NCBI GenBank assembly: GCA_018384375.1 | Contig: JAHAYJ010000023.1 | Location: 1 to 64,000 of the forward strand | DNA: 64,000 bases | Origin: Lachnospiraceae bacterium | Lineage (GTDB): Bacteria > Bacillota > Clostridia > Lachnospirales > Lachnospiraceae | Direction of reading: 5' to 3' | Notes under the pieces: model-generated | The model's database searches: none | What the model was told of the DNA's origin: nothing | Seen by the model: the letters and a program-made list of their open reading frames with translations, nothing else | Translations under genes and position numbers: made by a program | Part shown: positions 9,761 to 18,306 of the stretch, piece by piece | Position numbering within the stretch: position 1 is the stretch's first letter | Layout: each line of letters opens with the position of its first letter

Positions 9761-10729
9761 CTATTCCTCCTCAAATTCTACCGTAATATTTCCCATATTA
9801 CAGGTGATATCAAAGTTGCTGTCTGCTCCATTATCAATAGTTCTTTCCCCGGCAAGCGCTGTCATCTTCAAATCCTTCATCGAAATATTTCCGGCATCGC
9901 ATTCAATATCATAATTGTGAGCCTTCTCGCTGCCCATCAGTTCAAATTCCATATTTCCCATATTGCATTCTGCATCCAGGTCTTTTCTGATCCATCCCTG
10001 ATAAACACATTCTCCCATATTCACAGATATCTCAGCATTCTTAACATCCATTCCGCCTGCGTTAAGCCTTCCGGCGCCAATCTGTGTAACGAACTCCTGT
10101 GCTGTAATTTCCTGAAGACTCAGCTCACCTGCACCGATAACAGCCTCCAGTTCCTCCACCTTCAGATCTGAAAGCTCCATAACACCTGCTCCGGCTTCAA
10201 TCGTTACAGACTGGAAGGTCACCCCCTTCGGTATCTCCAGAATGATCTTATTGTTCATCATCGTATTGCTGACTCCGCTATATCCCTTAAAGCCTTCCAC
10301 TGTCAAAGTATCCCCTATTACCTGGTAATCGCAGTTGCCAAAGCCTTTTACGGAAAGCTCCATATAGCCGTCATCCATCTCCTTTTCTCTGATGGTAAAG
10401 GAGCCGGCGCCCAGCGTCAGATCAAGATTCTTAATTGCCTGTGTCTCAATAGATGATACAGACTCTCCCGTCTGTATCCGATTGCCGTTCAAGGTAAGTT
10501 CTGTAGGATTATCACCGTTCCATAAAATGTGCCAATGCCCATTGCTGAGATTGATCACAAAATCATCTGCCACCTCGATAGCTCTGGACACTTCGTCCCA
10601 TCCATCAAAGTTTTTTAAGGTAATAACCGCTTTTCTTCCTCCGGCCACGGCACAGATGAATGCCAGAAGCATTCCGACTGCCAGCATGATTCCCGCTGTG
10701 ATTGCACTCCATTTATAAAACTTCTTCAT
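9761..10729 (-). CDS. DUF4097-like beta-strand repeat membrane-anchored protein
   Basis: N-terminal TM then repeating beta-rich pattern (GAGVMELSDLKVEELEAVIGAGELSLQEITAQEFVTQIGAGRLNAGGMDVKNAEI). Confidence 0.8.
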   Translation of the reverse strand: MKKFYKWSAITAGIMLAVGMLLAFICAVAGGRKAVITLKNFDGWDEVSRAIEVADDFVINLSNGHWHILWNGDNPTELTLNGNRIQTGESVSSIETQAIKNLDLTLGAGSFTIREKEMDDGYMELSVKGFGNCDYQVIGDTLTVEGFKGYSGVSNTMMNNKIILEIPKGVTFQSVTIEAGAGVMELSDLKVEELEAVIGAGELSLQEITAQEFVTQIGAGRLNAGGMDVKNAEISVNMGECVYQGWIRKDLDAECNMGNMEFELMGSEKAHNYDIECDAGNISMKDLKMTALAGERTIDNGADSNFDITCNMGNITVEFEEE

Positions 10730-10731
10730 GC

Positions 10732-11511
10732 CTATGCCACCTCCTTTTTGCCAAACAGTTTGCCAAAGATATAAGCAATTCCCTTACAGATTCCCGGAAT
10801 GCAGGTTCCTGCCAGGAATACCGTCAGCATCATAAACAGGATGCCAAGTGCTCCACAGATCAAGCCAGCGCCGATCAACCCGATTGCAATCAACGGGCTT
10901 GTAAAGATCACACCAAATCCGGAAATGATCAGGAGAACTGCGCTCACATACAACGCAATTGTTGCAGCTCCTATCCCAAAAACAAGAGCAAGAATGCCGA
11001 CAATCACACCGGCAATCGCTGCGAGAGCAGAGCCTGCGAACCCGAGAATGACAGGAGAAAGGAAAATACATCCAATGATGATCAGCACAATTGCCCATGT
11101 TGGCATTTTATCCTTCTGCTGTCCTTTTTCTGTCTGTTTCTGTGGCTCCCTGCTATCTGCATCCTGCATCCTGCCATTGCTTGCGGTGCTCTGTGCATTG
11201 CTGCCTAACGCGTCATCTCCGGTTTTCTGTGTATTTTCCGGTCTTTTTACAATGGCATTTAGGTTTCCGGTATTGCCGCTGGTAAATCCGTTTTCGGTAA
11301 ACTCTCCTGTACCCGCTGCTTCATTCAGACCTTCTCTTACGATCTTCGCCACCTGTTCCGGTGAGCCCAGAGCCTTAATGACCTCCTGCTCATTTTCTCT
11401 CCCGGCATCATTAAAATAATCATTATAATATTGAAGAGCTTCCTCCCTCTCACTGGGTGAAATATCAAAGAGAAGCTCTTCCAGCTGCCTCATGAATTCC
11501 CATCTACTCAT
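10732..11511 (-). CDS. DUF1700/HAAS-domain membrane protein
   Basis: MSRWEFMRQLEELLFDISPSEREEALQYYNDYFNDAGRENEQEVIKALGSPEQVAKIV plus Gly/Ala-rich TM region; standard padR neighbour. Confidence 0.85.
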   Translation of the reverse strand: MSRWEFMRQLEELLFDISPSEREEALQYYNDYFNDAGRENEQEVIKALGSPEQVAKIVREGLNEAAGTGEFTENGFTSGNTGNLNAIVKRPENTQKTGDDALGSNAQSTASNGRMQDADSREPQKQTEKGQQKDKMPTWAIVLIIIGCIFLSPVILGFAGSALAAIAGVIVGILALVFGIGAATIALYVSAVLLIISGFGVIFTSPLIAIGLIGAGLICGALGILFMMLTVFLAGTCIPGICKGIAYIFGKLFGKKEVA

Positions 11512-11830
11512 TTTTCATTCCTCCCTCGAATATGCGGTTAATCTTTGCCGCGTATTTTCTCCATTCGCTTTCATATAAATTAAGCTGTAACCGCCCTTTT
11601 TCCGTCACCTTATAATATCGCCTGTTTCTTCCGGCGCATTCCATATCATATACTTCCAGACATTCATCCTTCTGTAATCGCCTCAATACCGGGTACAACG
11701 TAGATTCTGATAATTCAATCACAGTTCTTACATCCTGTGTGATCTTATATCCATATGCTCCCTCCGGTTCCCGCGATACCACCGCCAGAACGATGGCATC
11801 CAGAAGCGCAGCTCCTGTATTAAAAACCAT
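11504..11830 (-). CDS. PadR family transcriptional regulator
   Basis: LDAIVLAVVSREPEGAYGYKITQDVRTVIELSESTLYPVLRRLQKDECLEVYDMECAGRNRRYYKVTEKGR. Confidence 0.92.
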   Translation of the reverse strand: MVFNTGAALLDAIVLAVVSREPEGAYGYKITQDVRTVIELSESTLYPVLRRLQKDECLEVYDMECAGRNRRYYKVTEKGRLQLNLYESEWRKYAAKINRIFEGGMKNE

Positions 11831-11882
11831 TCCACTTTCTCCTTTCTACATCCTTCCTCCAAACTGCATCCTTATATTTTTA

Positions 11883-11942
11883 TAATATTATATGCCGTAT
11901 AGTATTATTGATGATACAGATACTATACGCCATATAATATTA
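11883..11942 (-). promoter_or_regulatory. Long inverted repeat (two 23-bp arms) likely forming paired PadR operators
   Basis: TAATATTATATGCCGTATAGTAT (11883-11905) and ATACTATACGCCATATAATATTA (11920-11942): 22 of 23 complementary; overlaps a TTGACA-N18-TATAGT promoter on the minus strand. Confidence 0.7.
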
Positions 11943-11982
11943 TTTTGTCAACAGGTATTTGTAAAAAATTCAAAACATAAAA

Positions 11983-12021
11983 AAGACTGATTCAATCCTA
12001 TAACGAATTGCATCAGCCTTT
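11983..12021 (-). terminator. Rho-independent terminator
   Basis: Minus strand AAGGCTGATGCAAT..ATTGAATCAGTCTTTTTT downstream of the alpha-hydroxy acid oxidase family gene. Confidence 0.7.
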
Positions 12022-12047
12022 TTCTTCAGCATCCAAATTTATTTTGC

Positions 12048-13073
12048 TTATTTTTCCCTGCGGATCATCTCCCCTGTAATTTCCGCAATGCTGTGTGCAC
12101 CGCACATCGCCATGGTATCCTCCAGTTCCCCGCTGATTTTATCAATGTAAAGCTTTACCCCCTCTTCACCGCCTCCAAATACTGCTGTCACAAACGGTCT
12201 CGCAATGAGCACACCGTCCGCGCCCATAGCCAGTGCCTTAAATACATCAACCCCACTTCTGATACCGCCATCTACCAGAACCTTTACACCGGAGTTTTGT
12301 AGTGCCGCCACAATTTCAGGAAGTACCTCTGCCGTGGAAGGACATTGATCCAGAACTCTTCCGCCATGATTCGATACCACAACTGCTGCCGCACCGGCCT
12401 CCTTTGCCTTAAGAGCACCCTTCACAGTGAGCACGCCCTTCACGATAAAAGGAACTTCCAAACCGGTAATCACTTCCTTTAATTCCTCTACTGTCTTGCT
12501 TCCGGCCGGAGGCTCACAATTCTTTAAAAAAGGAAGGCCTGCTGCATCAATATCCATCGCCACCGCAAAGGCTCCCGACTGCTTTACAAGCTCCAGCTTC
12601 CGGGCCAGCATTTCCTTGCTCCAGGGCTTGATTGTGGGCACGCCCGCGCCCTCCATCTCTCCAATTGCCCTGGCGGCCGAAATCACTACCTGCTCATTGG
12701 CGCCGTCACCGGTGAAAGCGGCAATTCCGTTGTCAGCACAAGCCTTCAGCAGAACCTGATTGTAGCTCAAATCATCATATTTTTCTCCATAATGCAAATT
12801 CACAGCGCCAACCGGTCCTGCAAATACAGGCATTCGAAATTTTCTTCCAAATAAAGTAACGGAGGTATCTACCTTCTCATTGCTGCAGATGGTATCCATA
12901 TTGACACGAATCTCCTGCCACTTTTCAAAATTCCTGATCGCAGTGTCACCGCTTCCCTTTGCTCCCGGTCCCGGAATTTGATTACCGCAGGCTCTGCCAT
13001 TACATACAGGACATGCCTTGCAGTACTTACCGATCACGTTTCTTGCCTCTTTGATCACTTCCTGATAATCCAT
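12048..13073 (-). CDS. FMN-dependent alpha-hydroxy-acid oxidase/dehydrogenase family protein
   Basis: VVVSNHGGRVLDQCPSTAEVLPEIVAAL...VLVDGGIRSGVDVFKALAMGADGVLIARP; Cys-rich N-terminus CKACPVCNGRAC. Confidence 0.88.
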   Translation of the reverse strand: MDYQEVIKEARNVIGKYCKACPVCNGRACGNQIPGPGAKGSGDTAIRNFEKWQEIRVNMDTICSNEKVDTSVTLFGRKFRMPVFAGPVGAVNLHYGEKYDDLSYNQVLLKACADNGIAAFTGDGANEQVVISAARAIGEMEGAGVPTIKPWSKEMLARKLELVKQSGAFAVAMDIDAAGLPFLKNCEPPAGSKTVEELKEVITGLEVPFIVKGVLTVKGALKAKEAGAAAVVVSNHGGRVLDQCPSTAEVLPEIVAALQNSGVKVLVDGGIRSGVDVFKALAMGADGVLIARPFVTAVFGGGEEGVKLYIDKISGELEDTMAMCGAHSIAEITGEMIRREK

Positions 13074-13092
13074 ATTTCTTATTCCTTTCCTC

Positions 13093-14430
13093 CTAATTTA
13101 CAATCTTGGCATTCGGATAAATTCGCTCCATACGCTCATCCGGAAAATGAGTATCCAGAAATTCATAGTAAGAATTCTGATCCTCTGCCTGTATTGCCTC
13201 CTCACCCCCCGCAGTCTGCCTCTGCTCATATCTTGACAGTGCTGCTGCAGAGATCAGGCAGTTAAAAATCATAAACACGATCATCACATTGCACAGAACA
13301 GTCCCGACTTTCAGAGGAAGCTTCTCAATCCATCGGGAAAGGAACGGATATAGGAATTTCATCCACACAACCGCCGCAATTCCCCAGAAGAAGCAGTAAA
13401 GCAGATTGATTCTTCCACCCAGATTAAATGCAAAGCCGCTGTAATCCCAGAAAACGGTTCCAAAAACAAGCTCCGTAAAGACACTGCACACATACTCATA
13501 GGCGCCTCCAAGAAGCGTTCCTGCCACAAAGATATAAGAATCGCTTTTGCTTTTGATCCGGTACAGGATTGCCGTAAGAAGCGCGCACCCAAGTCCCCAT
13601 ACGATACTGAACGGTCCGTATACCACACTGCTGCGGCTCATGAGCACTCCCGCTGTAACAAAACAGAAAATGGTCTCCGTGATGTCTCCCAAAAAAGCAC
13701 CAATGAAAAAGAGACTCATCAGCTTATAAAAGCAGCAGCCCTGCGCAAACACGTCGGACTTTTCTTTCGGTTTTGCCTGTTCCTTCAGAGCTTTGGTATT
13801 TAAAACAGGAAATGCCTTTTCCATTCGTCTTGCCACACGCATGGAAATTGCATTCTCAAGCTGACCGGACAGCTGTTCCATCCCTTCCGTCAGCTGGGAG
13901 ATCTGCTCCAGCTTTTTCTTCATTCCAAGAACCGTCATCGTACTTCCAAGCATATCGACTGCCAGAAGCACTGCCAGCACCCAGAGCAGGATCACTCCCA
14001 GAAGCCTGGGAATCCTTCCCACCAGCCATGAAAGGAGCGGATTGGTCAGATAGGTAAGCAGAAGCGCAAAGCCGCCCCACAAAAGGGAATACGGCAGACA
14101 AATATATCCATCAAAATTAAATCGGATTCCCGAATAATCCCACCATTTCTTATGAAACGCCTTTTCAAGAAGAACACCGGTGGCAAATTCAATAAAGGAC
14201 CCCAGAATCACGCCGCCCAGAAACAAAAAGAAAGGATTTTCCCTAAGCTCCGGCAGGAAAACAGCGAAAACCACTGCGCCCGTTCCATAGATCGGGCACA
14301 GTGGACCGCTTACGAATCCTCTGTTGATAAATTTCTTTTTGCGGGCAGCTGCTACACAGACCTCCGCACACCAGCCGGTTAACGAATAAATAAAGTAAAA
14401 CCAGACTAGCTCATAAAACGTAAATGTCAT
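13093..14430 (-). CDS. Putative ABC transporter permease of the CmpB-like family (PF06541-type), tandemly duplicated
   Basis: Two related halves each with FYxL...GxxxE...VYGP/PIYG...WDYSGxxFNxxGxIxLxY...W pattern. Confidence 0.75.
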   Translation of the reverse strand: MTFTFYELVWFYFIYSLTGWCAEVCVAAARKKKFINRGFVSGPLCPIYGTGAVVFAVFLPELRENPFFLFLGGVILGSFIEFATGVLLEKAFHKKWWDYSGIRFNFDGYICLPYSLLWGGFALLLTYLTNPLLSWLVGRIPRLLGVILLWVLAVLLAVDMLGSTMTVLGMKKKLEQISQLTEGMEQLSGQLENAISMRVARRMEKAFPVLNTKALKEQAKPKEKSDVFAQGCCFYKLMSLFFIGAFLGDITETIFCFVTAGVLMSRSSVVYGPFSIVWGLGCALLTAILYRIKSKSDSYIFVAGTLLGGAYEYVCSVFTELVFGTVFWDYSGFAFNLGGRINLLYCFFWGIAAVVWMKFLYPFLSRWIEKLPLKVGTVLCNVMIVFMIFNCLISAAALSRYEQRQTAGGEEAIQAEDQNSYYEFLDTHFPDERMERIYPNAKIVN

Positions 14431-14465
14431 GCTCCCTGCTCCTCATTTGTGAAGAAATACTCACG

Positions 14466-16466
14466 CTACTTCAAGGTAAAGCTGCTGATCTGGGAATTTA
14501 AGACTTCCGTCTGACTGCTCATCTTTTCCGCTGCATCCGCATTTTCCTTTGAAACTGCCGTATTGGATTTCACAATCTCCTCGATTTCCTCTACCGAAGT
14601 AGCAATTCTGGTGATATACTCCTGCTGCTGTCCGATCATATCAGCCATTCCGCCGATCTCATTCCTCGCAGAAACAAAGCTTTCCAGATTGTGCTTCAGT
14701 ACCTCAATCGTATTTTTCATAATCTCCATTCCGGCACGGATGGACTCGTTATTTCTTCCGATCATATCACCGATATTCTGACTGGCTCTGGAGGTATCCT
14801 CAGAAAGTCCCCGGATCTCCTCTGCCACAACCGCAAATCCTTTACCGGCCTCACCGGCACGAGCTGCCTCAATGGAAGCATTCAGAGCAAGAAGATTGGT
14901 CTGGGAATTGATCTGGTTGATCATCTCCAGGCATTCTCCGATTTTAACAGAGCTGTTCTCGATCTCACGCATCTTCTCTGCCAGCTCTGCGATCTGTTTT
15001 TCAGAAATATCCTTTAAATTATGATTATTGTTCTCTACCACATTAATAATTTCATGCGCATTTTCATTGGCTGTCTGCATGTTATTCTTTAAAATGGAGA
15101 TATTTTCGGCGAGGGAATCAATATTTTCGGCCTGGGTTCTGGCACCGTCGGAAACCTGACCGGAAGCATCCGATACCTGCCTGGAAATTTCCATAAACTG
15201 CTTTGCACTGTCATCTATATCCCTGATCAGGCCATTCAGATTACCGGTAATCTTCTCAATGGCTCCCTCCAGCTTTGCAAAATCTCCCTGATATTCCACC
15301 TCTGAGCTGATGGCCAGATTTCCTTCTGCCACATCCTCAAGGATCTGAACTATATCACCAATATATACATTCAATGTTCCCATTGTTGTATTAAGGGAAT
15401 CCTGAAGAATTTTGATCTCCTGGCAGATTTCTTCTTCATCAAACGCAATATCAAGATGTCCCTCTGCAATTGCAGGAATCTTTTCTGCAATCTTTTCCAG
15501 AGGCTTGAACCATTTTCCGATCACCTTCTTATTCCGCATATTCACAACAAACAGACACGCTGCAAACATGACAATATAGAAAATTACTGAGATAAAGAAA
15601 ATACTGTAGGCTGACATCCAGTCCTTTACCATATAAACCGTAAACGGGATTTCATCGGATTGTACACAGGTCACGGTTTTTATCCTTTTATCATAATCTG
15701 CAATCGTGACTATCCTTCCGCTTCCCCCTGCACACTTGCCATACTTTGTATCGGATACATTTACACTCACATTACCGCCAAGCTGATACTGTTCTGAAGG
15801 GTGCGTGACAATGATTCCCGATGCATCGGTCATAAATGCATAATTACCTCCCGTATAACTTGACGAGAGAATATTGGTCAGCTGATCCATATAAAAATCA
15901 ATTCCAAATACCCCAATCGGTTTACCGTCGATCACCACTCTTTTACTGAAGGTTATACAGTAGCTTCCGGTCTGCTCATCCAGATAAGGTGCTGTAATTG
16001 CGATATCATCATTATCGATCGCCTCAGAGTACCAGGATCGGCCTGCTACGTCAAAATCCGGATCCGGCACCCATCCATTATTCATAATCACAAGCTGAGG
16101 CAGATTCGGGTCTGAAATATAGGTACAGGAAATGTGACTATATTTTTGTGTAATGCTGTCCAGGTAAGCAACAGCAGCCTCATGATCCTGATAAAGATTT
16201 CCCTGCGCTTCAATACTGTTTACAAACATACTGAGAATATTTTTCTGTGTATTCACCCAGCCTTCAATCTCCGCATAATACTCAGATGCCTCACTTTTCA
16301 CCTTCTCATTGGAAAGCTCCATAGAAAAATATGCCATACCTGACAATGCAATCAGCAGAACGATTGCCAAAACCACACTGATATTTCTGTTAATGATCTT
16401 TCCAAGCAGATCACTGTATCGCAGCAATCCCTTCTTTTCTTTTGTTCTTCTGTCCGCTTTTTCCAT
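14466..16466 (-). CDS. Methyl-accepting chemotaxis protein (Cache sensor, HAMP, MA domain)
   Basis: Cache-like extracellular region ([36 protein letters not shown]) and signature [43 protein letters not shown]. Confidence 0.92.
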   Translation of the reverse strand: MEKADRRTKEKKGLLRYSDLLGKIINRNISVVLAIVLLIALSGMAYFSMELSNEKVKSEASEYYAEIEGWVNTQKNILSMFVNSIEAQGNLYQDHEAAVAYLDSITQKYSHISCTYISDPNLPQLVIMNNGWVPDPDFDVAGRSWYSEAIDNDDIAITAPYLDEQTGSYCITFSKRVVIDGKPIGVFGIDFYMDQLTNILSSSYTGGNYAFMTDASGIIVTHPSEQYQLGGNVSVNVSDTKYGKCAGGSGRIVTIADYDKRIKTVTCVQSDEIPFTVYMVKDWMSAYSIFFISVIFYIVMFAACLFVVNMRNKKVIGKWFKPLEKIAEKIPAIAEGHLDIAFDEEEICQEIKILQDSLNTTMGTLNVYIGDIVQILEDVAEGNLAISSEVEYQGDFAKLEGAIEKITGNLNGLIRDIDDSAKQFMEISRQVSDASGQVSDGARTQAENIDSLAENISILKNNMQTANENAHEIINVVENNNHNLKDISEKQIAELAEKMREIENSSVKIGECLEMINQINSQTNLLALNASIEAARAGEAGKGFAVVAEEIRGLSEDTSRASQNIGDMIGRNNESIRAGMEIMKNTIEVLKHNLESFVSARNEIGGMADMIGQQQEYITRIATSVEEIEEIVKSNTAVSKENADAAEKMSSQTEVLNSQISSFTLK

Positions 16467-16500
16467 AAAAAAGTATCCTCCTTATCCCTTGTAATCCCTT

Positions 16501-17811
16501 CTAATGCTCCATCCTCCAAAAAAATGCACTGTAAGGCGGAAGCTCACTTCCTCCACCGAAATCATACGCATCTCCACTGATCAGATCCACTGCCTGCCCA
16601 CAGCCCGCATCAAAATGTGCCGTATAGGGCTGATCCTCCGCATTGATTGCTACCAGAACCCGCTCTTCATCCGTCTTTCTCTCAAAAATGCACTGCTTAT
16701 TTGTAAGAACAACGGAGCGAAAGCTTCCGTAATTGAGAGCCTTGGAATTTTTCTTTGCTTCTGCCAGCCTGCTGATCCATGCAGATAAATCATTATAGAC
16801 CGGCGCATCAAAGCAGGCGCGCAGTGCCGGATCACCGTCACTCTTCTGCGCCTTTGCCCCCCATTCACTTCCATAGTAAACACAGGGGATTCCCGGCATA
16901 CCAAAGCAGAGGGCATATACAAGCGGTAGATGCTTTTCATTGGTCAATATACTTGCAATTCTGGTCACATCATGATTATCCACAAAGGACAGCATGTGCT
17001 TTCCTCGATAGAGTGTCCAGTTTTCCGGTCCGAACTGACGAAGCAGGGAATGGTTGATCTCAAACAGATTCATGCTGTTAAAGCTGGAATATAAACCCTT
17101 ATAGCATTCGTAATTTGTTGCAGAATGCAGCATAGCATCATTCACCAGCCTGTTATAATCTCCGTGAAGCATCTCTCCTAATAAGAAGAAATCACTTTTC
17201 AGTCCTTCCGTAAAGCTTCTGAGCCTTCTGACAAAATTCTCATCCAGGCAATAAGCCACATCAAGCCTGAGCCCATCTATATCAAATTCATCTACCCAAT
17301 ATTTCACTGCATCCAAAAGATGCTCTACCACCTCATTGTTCTGAAGATTCAGCTTGACCAGGTCGTAGTTTCCTTCCCAGCCCTCATACCAGAGGCCATC
17401 ATTGTAATTGGAGTTTCCGTCAAGATTAACACGAAACCAGTTCAGATAAGGAGAATTTTGTCTGTTTTTGATCACATCCTGAAACTGATAGAAACCTCTT
17501 CCCACATGATTAAAAACTCCATCCAGAACCACCCTGATTCCGTTTTCATGAAGCTTTCTGCAAACCTCCTTAAAATCCTCATTGGTTCCCAGACGAACAT
17601 CGATCTTTTTATAGTCCCTTGTGTTATATCCATGCGTATCCGACTCAAATACCGGTGAAAAATAAATTGCATTCACCCCCAGTTTTTTCATATGGGGAAT
17701 CCATTCCACCACCTTTTTGATCCGGCTTGTCAGCACGCCGTCGTTTTCATAGGGTGCCCCGCAAAAGCCAAGGGGGTAAATCTGATAGAAAACACTCTCA
17801 TAAGCCCACAT
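16501..17811 (-). CDS. Alpha-amylase family glycosidase (GH13)
   Basis: VVLDGVFNHVG, DGLRLDVAY, LLGEML, SFVDNHDVTR conserved GH13 regions. Confidence 0.92.
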   Translation of the reverse strand: MWAYESVFYQIYPLGFCGAPYENDGVLTSRIKKVVEWIPHMKKLGVNAIYFSPVFESDTHGYNTRDYKKIDVRLGTNEDFKEVCRKLHENGIRVVLDGVFNHVGRGFYQFQDVIKNRQNSPYLNWFRVNLDGNSNYNDGLWYEGWEGNYDLVKLNLQNNEVVEHLLDAVKYWVDEFDIDGLRLDVAYCLDENFVRRLRSFTEGLKSDFFLLGEMLHGDYNRLVNDAMLHSATNYECYKGLYSSFNSMNLFEINHSLLRQFGPENWTLYRGKHMLSFVDNHDVTRIASILTNEKHLPLVYALCFGMPGIPCVYYGSEWGAKAQKSDGDPALRACFDAPVYNDLSAWISRLAEAKKNSKALNYGSFRSVVLTNKQCIFERKTDEERVLVAINAEDQPYTAHFDAGCGQAVDLISGDAYDFGGGSELPPYSAFFWRMEH

Positions 17812-17879
17812 ATTTCTGCCTCCTGTTTCTTATTTTCTTTTGTACCTCCCGTATTCTTACGGATATCGTTCTCCTAAAA

Positions 17880-18276
17880 TAACCGAAAAGAATTTATAAT
17901 AGTTTACCATATTTTCGCCCCTTTGTACACGCTTTCCACTGACAGAAACACAATTTTCGCTTATTAACAAAATCAGTCAATTTATACCCTCCCGCTATTG
18001 ACTAAACAAGTTTTTTTCTGATTTTGAATTTTTCTCCTTGCATTTTTTGTCCAAAAAACAACTATCAATTTTTTAGCTCAAAAAACAAAAAATGAAAGAA
18101 ATCCCCAATTTCCACATAGTTATCCACAATGACATATGTGTCATTTCAAATGACTTTATTACTTTTTTCTTCAAAAAACGACGTCACTTATCAAAAAATC
18201 CTTCATTTTATATTTTTTCTCCCACTTTTCTTTCATTTTTCCCCTTTTTTTGACTTCCAAATATTTTTTATACAAA
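17880..18276. other. A/T-tract-rich non-coding region containing a DnaA box
   Basis: No credible ORF; repeated A/T runs; TTATCCACA at 18120-18128 abutting inverted repeat ATGACA-TATG-TGTCAT at 18129-18144. Confidence 0.6.
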
Positions 18277-18306
18277 AAAAGCTATGTGAAAGTTATCCAC
18301 ATAGCT
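18275..18306 (-). terminator. Terminator of the helicase gene, loop contains a second perfect DnaA-box sequence
   Basis: Minus strand GCTATGTGGATAACTTTCACATAGCTTTTTTTG; TTATCCACA at 18293-18301 on the plus strand. Confidence 0.75.

Noticed and set aside
16976-16984. Third TTATCCACA (DnaA box) inside the GH13 gene
   Set aside because: Coincides with codons of the conserved VDNHD motif, so it is explained by coding constraint.
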